This document shows positions 57,788-64,000 of a stretch of 64,000 bases of DNA, piece after piece. The stretch is from the NCBI RefSeq assembly GCF_000003195.3, contig NC_012874.2, positions 2,635,001 through 2,699,000 of the forward strand. The letters run 5' to 3'. The DNA is from Sorghum bicolor. Lineage: Eukaryota; Streptophyta; Magnoliopsida; Poales; Poaceae. Within the stretch, counting starts at the first letter, position 1. Each line of letters begins with the position of its first letter. A program made the position numbers and the translations under genes. Below the pieces are notes generated by a model that had not been told where the DNA came from, made no database searches, and saw only the letters and a program-made list of their open reading frames with translations.

Positions 57788-58405
57788 ATGGACGACGACG
57801 GCGACGGCAGCAGCAGCTCGGGCGACGTTTCCTCGACGGCCGCCGACGAGGAGCCTCGTGCGGATCCCGAGCTGACCCAGACGAACGTGTCGCCGCCGAT
57901 GATGGACCTCTCCCCGGAGAATGTCATCGCTCAGATGCGGCTCTACGATCGCACCATGCCTCACAGGGTGCAATTAGACCCAAACGTGGAGGCTGCTGAA
58001 CTCTTCGTCGTCCTCGTCTTGGGGCCTCGCGACGACGGTGACCGGGGAGACCATCCGCGGCACGCCGACGCCGACGCCGACGCCGACGCTGACGCCGGAG
58101 CGTACGACGACGACTACGGCAGCTTCGTCCTCGGCGCCGTCCCGGCATCCAGCGTGGCCATAGCTTGCCTGCCGGAGACGACGGTGGGCGAAGGCGAGGC
58201 GAGGGAGAGCGGGGAGTGCTGCCCGGTGTGCCTCGACGCGTACGAGACCGGCGACGCACTGAGGACGATGCCGTGCGCGCACGGCTTCCACGAGCGCTGC
58301 ATCTTCAAGTGGCTCTGTGCCAGCCGCCTCTGCCCGCTCTGCCGCTTCAAGCTGCCGCCTGAGGAGGACACGGAGACCGACGACGACGACGACGACCAAA
58401 GGTAG
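57788..58405 (+). CDS. RING-H2 finger protein 2, probable E3 ubiquitin ligase
   Basis: An intronless 205-aa tandem paralogue of RING protein 1. The zinc ligands are C145, C148, C163, H165, H168, C171, C182 and C185 (CPVCLDAYETGD, MPCAHGFHERC, CPLC), all present. Differences from gene 1 include a longer middle with an Ala-Asp repeat at about 93-103 (from a GAC GCC run), an extra Cys at 144, and an acidic tail of Asp residues. The start at 57788 (ATATGGACGACG) aligns with gene 1; an upstream in-frame ATG at 57743 is less likely. The target is unknown. The protein is probably soluble, since no membrane segment was seen. Confidence 0.87.
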   Translation: MDDDGDGSSSSGDVSSTAADEEPRADPELTQTNVSPPMMDLSPENVIAQMRLYDRTMPHRVQLDPNVEAAELFVVLVLGPRDDGDRGDHPRHADADADADADAGAYDDDYGSFVLGAVPASSVAIACLPETTVGEGEARESGECCPVCLDAYETGDALRTMPCAHGFHERCIFKWLCASRLCPLCRFKLPPEEDTETDDDDDDQR

Positions 58406-59305
58406 GCCGGCCACCACGACGACGACGGCGGCGGCGTATAAACCCAATTACCTACGGTTCATGTTCTTATGTGACGATGAAGATGAACCCGCCATATTAT
58501 TACCCTGAAACAATTGTGATGTTCATTAAGTCTTGTTTGGTTTATTTTGTGGGAATTGGAGATGATCTAGGGCTTATTTGCATGCGCTCGTATTCGCTGT
58601 AACACACATGAACCGAGATGGATATAGAGAGTTTCATAGCGTTCGAACGTTGTCATGTCATATGAAATGAAATGAAACTTGGATGAAACACCCACTCTCA
58701 ATGGAGAGCTTCATTCCATAGTTTCATAGGTATTTAATTTCAAGACTCATAGAGAGTTGGTAATCGTGCCAAGAGAGTTTCATCTAGATGAAACTCATTT
58801 CTTCTCTATCTTCTTAAATACAGTGTCATGTCATCAAAAATGCCTATGTGGCAGCCTATTAATGTGAATGAAACTCCCACTGAGACTGACCTAAGTACAA
58901 TCTTCTAATAAGGATGAGACCAACCAAACATGTCCAAATCAAGTTGTGAAATTATTATTATGGCGGTTTATTGCTCATGCAGGGTTTTCCTGTACATAAT
59001 GCGTGTCAAGTAATCTGAGTGAATTTTGTACTGATGGAGAAACCTTCTGCTGCCCATAAGCTTTGGTTTAGCCGTTTAGGCAAGCTGATTGGCCTCGTCA
59101 GTCATATATGAACATACTCAGTCATATATGAACATACTGTTACATCTAGCATACAAGTGCTAGACGTATTTTTTTTAAACAGAAGTTCAGCCAACTGCTA
59201 CTAGCATCTCTTGGATGTTTCCACTACTGTATGTATTTCAGTTGCTTATTACAACATGCTTAAGCTTGATCTTGCTGAGCTACGACCTACAAGTGCTCAG
59301 CATTT
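58406..59305. other. 3' flank of RING-H2 gene 2 and spacer
   Basis: It contains a Tourist-like copy at 58610-58895 (annotated separately), then AT-rich DNA without recognised genes. Confidence 0.4.
58610..58895. mobile_element. Tourist-like MITE of the TTTCATAG family, left end decayed
   Basis: The body carries GATGAAACACCCACTCTCAA, ACTCATAGAGAGTTGGTAAT and TCTAGATGAAACTCATTTC, matching the second half of the compound element at 10396-10680. The right end reads CCCACTGAGACTGACCTAAG. The left end is not clear. Confidence 0.65.
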
Positions 59306-59420
59306 GTGTTCAGCGTCAGAGCTTACCTGAGTGCCCTGAACAAGATTGGTGCTATTAAAGCTCCTTTCAGGTCCCATATGGGCTTGAGCGATGTTAAGAG
59401 AATGAACTGTTCAGAGTGAC
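59306..59420 (+). pseudogene. Fragment of the last IPMS exon
   Basis: CAGCGTCAGAGCTTACCTGA, then GTGCCCTGAACAAGAT, is identical to the IPMS last exon near 50289-50325 (coding [12 protein letters not shown]). After that the copy diverges and shortens but keeps text like the 3' UTR (CCCATATGGGCTTG against CCCATGTGGGCTTG). No other IPMS exon lies nearby. It is a non-functional fragment, same strand as the parent. Confidence 0.85.
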
Positions 59421-59984
59421 ACTGGTCCCTCTTAATTAATGTAGTTCATGTCATCCATCTTCCCCTCTTGACTGTAATTCTACTTTGTGTAAACAATTTG
59501 GCCAAAACTTATATGAAGGGGTTAAAGGAATGCATGGTCTCTATGGTTTGGCCTTATCAGTTCATGAAACTTCTGCTCAGATTGATTTTGCTGCTGCAGG
59601 TGTAGGCGAATCTCTCTTCCTTTTTGTATTCCACGTGTATTGGAGTGGAATGGAATTGAGATGAATACATGCACATCCAAACAAGGCCTAAGGAATTTAT
59701 AAGCCAAAACTCACCGCAGCAAAATGACCAAGTGACCAAATATCTATTGCTCCAGTGCATGCACAACATACCAGCACACAGCATCAGCGTGTGCAGTAGG
59801 GGTGGTCACGATTTTTTTTTCTAGTAAGAGAAAAAAAAAAGAAGGAACCAAGACAACCAGAGTAGGTATATTCCTGTGTATTGACCAGAAAGGGTAGCGA
59901 TGGTGCACCACAACTTATACTACGAGATACTTAGTCAAGGTACTCAGGGAGCTGTTCAGGGGAGAACACTGGTCATCAGGACAA
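59421..59984. other. Spacer and 3' UTR of the FLX-like gene
   Basis: The part next to 59985 should be the 3' UTR of the minus-strand gene. Poly-A and poly-T runs occur near 59810-59850. No other feature was recognised. Confidence 0.4.
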
Positions 59985-61064
59985 TTAAAGATGCGGGTAA
60001 CCATGGGGATCATGCGAGCTCCAAGCCCCAGTGCCACTGCCATAGCGGCTCCCAACCGTAGGATAGCTGCCATCATACATGCCTTGCAAACCCATCGCAG
60101 GAGTTGACAAAGAGGCTCCATAAGTTCCACGGGTGCTGAAACCTAAAAGTAGACCCTATGTTATAGGACTGTGTTATTACTTCAGTAATAAGCATGCAAA
60201 TGGGGGGAAAACTTACTGCTAGGTGTGTTTCTCTTCGCAATGTCAGCCCTCAGCTTCTCAGCCTCCTGAGCCATAGCTACAAGATCCTTCTCCATTGCCT
60301 GAACCTGTGCAGTTAGCTCTGGCTTTGCCTTCTTCTCGAACTCAAGGTTCGCCCTATGATGACACCATTAGTTAGCAGATCTTCAATCGACTAAAGAAAA
60401 ATACAAAAAGCAAAGCAAAGAGACACTGAACTAAAAGGGCCTTGGAGGCAGACATCAGAGATGACACATGAACCCATCATGAAAATCAACGGGCTGCGTC
60501 TGTTCTAGAAGAGAGACAGTAAAATAAATGCTCAATAACTACTTACCTAGCCTGGAGCAATTCTTGATAGAGAGCATCACGTTCAGCTACCATAGCAGTC
60601 ATTTTCTGGCTTTCAGATTTCTGATGTTCAAGCTCTTTCAATAGACCTTGAACCTTTGCAGCCAATTCTTGCCTCAAAGACTGTAGTTTACTTGCTTCAG
60701 ATCGCAGATGCATAGAATCTTGCCTAAGGGGTTCTAAGGCACGCAGTTCAGCTTCCAGCTTCAGATTCCTCTGAGTCAGCTCCCTCGATTCAAGCTCTTT
60801 CTCTGCCCGGAGCTTCGGAACAGCCTGACTTGAGACTTGGAGGTCTTCTTCCAAACGCGGCTTGGTTTGCCTGAGACTAACAATTTCATCTGCCAGACGC
60901 TGATTGTCTTCATGGATTCTGCGCATCTCGGCACGGCGACTAGACAATTCCTCCGCCAAGCGACGCGGAGAGAGAGGCCTTGTTCGTGCAAGTGGAGGTG
61001 GAGCATCACGATATCCTCGAGGATCATCATGGTATTGGCGGGATTGACGGTGCCTTCCTGCCAT
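59985..61064 (-). CDS. FLX-like (FLOWERING LOCUS C EXPRESSOR-like) coiled-coil protein
   Basis: Three exons, 60547-61064, 60217-60353 and 59985-60142, join with consistent phases to 270 aa. The N-terminus MAGRHRQSRQYHDDPRGYRD and PLSPRRLAEELSSRRAEM are followed by a long coiled coil from about residue 30 to 215 (heptad-like Leu with Glu/Lys/Gln: LEEDLQVSSQ, LKLEAELRALEPLRQD, KLQSLRQELAAKVQGLLKEL). The tail is Gly/Ser/Tyr-rich (YDGSYPTVGSRYGSGTG) and ends HGYPHL. FLX and FLX-like proteins of Arabidopsis act in the nucleus with FRIGIDA-type complexes to set FLC transcription and flowering time. Grasses lack a FRI/FLC system of the same kind, so the role here is less certain. The start at 61064 lies seven bases after an AG acceptor, which suggests an untranslated first exon upstream. 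It looks intact. Confidence 0.85.
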
Positions 61065-62436
61065 TTTTAGCCTAGTGAAGAGTAATCAGAATACTGCACA
61101 AGAGAGTAACAATGAATCAAAATATAACTCAAGAAAATATATTGTGTTCATGCTGCGTGTGAGGTATCCATGAGAACTGTATAGTACAAATACTTGAGGC
61201 CTTTGTGAAATTTTTAACTGACACTAGATTACATGAAAACTCACTTTTCAGGACAGGTTATATCATCACAGTTATAAGAAAATTAAGCAAGATCAATTTC
61301 TTAGTTAGTTAATAAGATCCATCTAACTAACAAGACCCCTTAACATCTCAATAAGTATATCAACATCAAAAGTTTGCAACAACCGTTTTTAGAGGAATAT
61401 AAACAAGAATATCGGTCACAAGCGATGATGTGAATCAACAGTTCAAATAAAACATATAATTACAACGGTACCAACTACCACCTATCTATAAACATGGAAA
61501 GAAAAAAAAATGATGTGGATATGCAGCACATAACCCTATAAACAAAATACGAGTAAAAGTGGGTACTTTCAGTTTTCATGCTGAAAACTCAGCACAGACA
61601 ATTTGCATGGGGTGTTGAGTATCTCTATTTTTCACTTTCATGCTGCTTCAAAAAAGAAGCGACTTCATAACGCATAACCATCCAACTTCTATGTTTGCAG
61701 AAACGTGCCGCACAAGGATAACTAAGCTACATCCATCACTCAAATCGAAAAGACTGAGCAACCTGGAGGTTGGTCGATCTGCTGCAATAAACATTGTTCT
61801 AGGGAACCAAACATGAGCGACCAGATTTAGAGCAATGCAACCGCAGCGCACGAAATAGCATGTCTAAACCACTTCATGGTACAGAAAACTGAAGCAACAA
61901 CGCCACTGGTTTATCATAACATTGCAAGAAAAATACTCTTTTCTTGCATCAGTTGGCAACTTTTATGGTGCAGAACTCAGAGGGATACCTTATCTTGTTA
62001 TGTCTATGGATACTCATATCAAGATAAAAAGGTGTGAAGAACAAGATTGCTTGGATTACCCTGTTAAATCTTCACAAGATCAAGAACAAGCGAATAACAA
62101 TAGCATTGGGGAAAGATAAGCCATGCTGCAGGCTGCAGATAAAGAGGTATCCATAAAACTATACAGATCAAAAGTTTTCCCTTCGCTTGACTCGATGACA
62201 ACGTGAACGAACAAGGTGGACCATGGTGCCCAGGCTAGTGGAGCGGGCATCGAGTACCGTGGATAGCGCCGTGGTGGCAGCGTTATCGCTTTTGTGAAGT
62301 TGGGTATCCAATAACGGCGCGATCCGATTACAGGAGGCTTGAAACCACCGGCGGAGCCAAGGCCCGGCCACCCTGGGCAGCTGGCCGGGCTCCCACGTTA
62401 CAGCAGAGGCGGGAGGGGGAGAGGGAGGTGCGTACC
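61065..62436 (-). other. Probable 5' UTR intron of the FLX-like gene
   Basis: On the minus strand an acceptor CTTCACTAG lies seven bases before the ATG. A donor-like GTACGCACCTCC is at the edge of a GC-rich block near 62436. The intervening DNA is AT-rich and without genes, apart from a GC-rich stretch at about 62335-62395 containing CCGGCGGAGCC, which resembles a hAT end. This is inference. Confidence 0.4.
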
Positions 62437-62700
62437 CAGGGTCGCCGGCCGGTGCGCGGAGGACGGAGGCGAAGGCGCGAGGCGACTGGCGAGAGGCGGG
62501 AGGGGGAGCCGCCGACGCCGCCGCCGAGACTGGGACTGCCTCTCCGTCGCTGGACGCCGTCGAGGGGCCGCCGCCGAGACTGGGATCTTCCGCTGGACGA
62601 CGCGCGGAAGATCCGATCCTGGGACCGCCGAGACTGGAGCTGCGCTGAGGACCGAGCCTGAGCGGGGCTGCGAGGAAGATAGAGCGTGCCGGCGGTGCGT
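62437..62700 (-). promoter_or_regulatory. GC-rich block, possible non-coding first exon of the FLX-like gene
   Basis: This short CpG-rich island is followed (minus direction) by a plausible donor. Overlapping open frames on both strands show no domain. It contains repeated GCCGAGACTGG/ATCTTCCGCTGGAC-type text. It could instead be an unrelated gene fragment. Confidence 0.35.
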
Positions 62701-63657
62701 GGGTTCGATGGGCCACTAAATAAAAGCCCATACAATTTTTTTTTTCTTTTTTTATTTTTCATTTCTTTTTTTAGCAACTTCTATTTTTTTTGTCTTTCTA
62801 ACATTTTTGACAAACTAGCACCTATACAATTAATATCTATATATTTAGAATAATATATGTTAGGAATCATAATAGTGTCTACGGAATCCAATCACATAAC
62901 ATTGTGACATAATTATTTCTCTAAAAATATTTTTTTAAAATACAAACCCTATTAGGGGAAATTATGAAAATTTTCCCTCACACCTTTTCTATAAAAAGGA
63001 AAGAGGAGAGATAGACAAAGATATTCATTTGCTCTTTCTCAATTGCTCTCTACTCTCTCCTCTGTTTATTCGGTTTAAGGTTAAAATTGTAATGTCTACT
63101 ACATCACATAACTCTTAAGGGATTAGTGACGCTTAAGCATGCTTAAACTTAGTCTGCGAGTCACTGCTCACTTAGCACTTAACCTCTCTTACAATCTTGT
63201 GTTATGTTTATCTTGTTATTATTAGTATGACATTACGCCCAGGCAATGATATTTATTAGTATTATTACCCTATCTAAACAAGTCATCTTAACAATCATCC
63301 AAACGAAACACTCCGATAGTGCAATGGGAAGTAATGCTCATCAGTTTCGCAGTTAAACCATACAGCCATACAAGTCTCTTGCTAAAACTCTGGGGAGCCA
63401 ACAACATATCTATCAGCTTCTCGCCCTTAAAGCCTTCTATGCAAATTACAGACCTTCTGCCCCCATGGCTCTTACATTTATTCATTTTCCAACAAAGAAG
63501 CAACCAAATTATACTTCAACTCACAAAATCCACACACACTTCACTGTAGGGGCGTAAGCCCCTCCAGATTTATCAGGGAAAACACACTACACATAGGCGA
63601 ACCAAGTAAAGTAAAGGGCATGGTTGTACACATGTACGCCCGATAAAAGAAAAAAAA
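62701..63657. other. AT-rich spacer
   Basis: TTTTCTATAAAAAGGAAAG near 62985-63003 followed by CT-rich DNA looks like an LTR or promoter, but no partner LTR or coding sequence was found. No gene was called. Confidence 0.3.
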
Positions 63658-63672
63658 TCAAACTTGGTAAGC

Positions 63673-64000
63673 ATAAGAGCATCTCCAACAGTTATGCAAT
63701 TGGACTTTGCATTCTTGAAATTTGCCAAAAACCTTAAAAATTACTCTCCAACAGTTTTGTATTTGACTTATGCATTTTGGCAAACTTGGCATTTGATGGA
63801 CCAAACTTGGCATTTTTGCATAAGCACAATGGCTTGGCAATTTTGATATCCCGAAAATCTTGGACTCCTTGTCGTGCCCGTACTCCCCACGTCGCGGTAG
63901 TTTCCCACGAAACGACTCCTCCCCGTGCGCCGCCTCCTTTTTTCTGCGCGCCACCTCCTTTTTTCCTTGCGACCTGGATGCCGCGGTGCACCCTGGGACA
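63673..64000. mobile_element. Partial MITE, left end AAGAGCATCTCCAACAG, cut by the window edge
   Basis: The sequence AGAGCATCTCCAACAGTTATG is a common grass MITE terminus, and CTCCAACAG recurs at about 63746. The right end is not in the window. Short frames on both strands from here to the end are not recognised. Confidence 0.45.

Noticed and set aside
62168..62731. 187-aa minus-strand frame near the window end
   Set aside because: It has no recognised domain; a donor-like site and hAT-like end inside it fit a non-coding first exon and intron better.

Overview
The window looks like nuclear DNA of a panicoid grass, most likely Sorghum or a close Andropogoneae relative. Exons are strongly GC-rich (BOP-like, strictosidine-synthase-like and RING genes) while introns and spacers are AT-rich. 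Splice sites are canonical GT/AG. The spacers are crowded with Tourist-like elements (ends resembling GGCCTTGTTTAG, with TAA/TTA target duplications) and Stowaway-like elements (ends CTCCCTC, with TA duplications). The species is inferred from this style, not from a database match. All gene models below were built by hand from reading frames, splice signals and family knowledge.

Layout. 1-3.6 kb: MITE-rich spacer. 3.6-6.3 kb (minus): an intact two-exon BTB/ankyrin gene of the BLADE-ON-PETIOLE (NPR5-like) class. 6.3-20 kb: gene-poor spacer holding a Pack-MULE-like element, a palindromic Tourist compound, a CACTA element with a hAT element nested inside it, several MITEs and an LTR-element remnant broken by MITEs. 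20.5-24.6 kb (plus): a four-exon CC-NB-LRR immune receptor. 24.6-27.1 kb: MITE spacer. 27.2-37.7 kb (plus): a strictosidine-synthase-like (SSL) locus. It has one complete two-exon gene, an extra intact first exon upstream, a decayed third first exon split by a transposon, a 1.6-kb hAT element and an inverted duplication of promoter sequence. 38.9-42.0 kb (minus): a second CC-NB-LRR gene with the same intron position as the first. 43-45.5 kb: spacer. 45.9-50.4 kb (plus): a twelve-exon chloroplast 2-isopropylmalate synthase (leucine biosynthesis). 51.4-58.5 kb: a tandem segmental duplication carrying two small RING-H2 E3-ligase genes. 59.3 kb: a broken copy of the last IPMS exon. 60.0-61.1 kb (minus): an FLX-like coiled-coil gene, probably with an untranslated first exon near 62.5 kb. 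63.6-64 kb: a further MITE-like stretch.

The genes do not form a pathway. They are independent plant loci: development (BOP, FLX-like), immunity (two NLRs), amino-acid metabolism (IPMS), ubiquitylation (RING pair) and an SSL hydrolase/synthase-fold protein. The strongest unusual signals are the tandem SSL first exons that share one splice phase with a single second exon, and the transposon and duplication history around them. Next are the RING/IPMS-fragment duplication block and the hAT-in-CACTA nest, which keeps both ends of a deleted transposase gene. No tRNA, rRNA, known miRNA precursor or CRISPR array was recognised.
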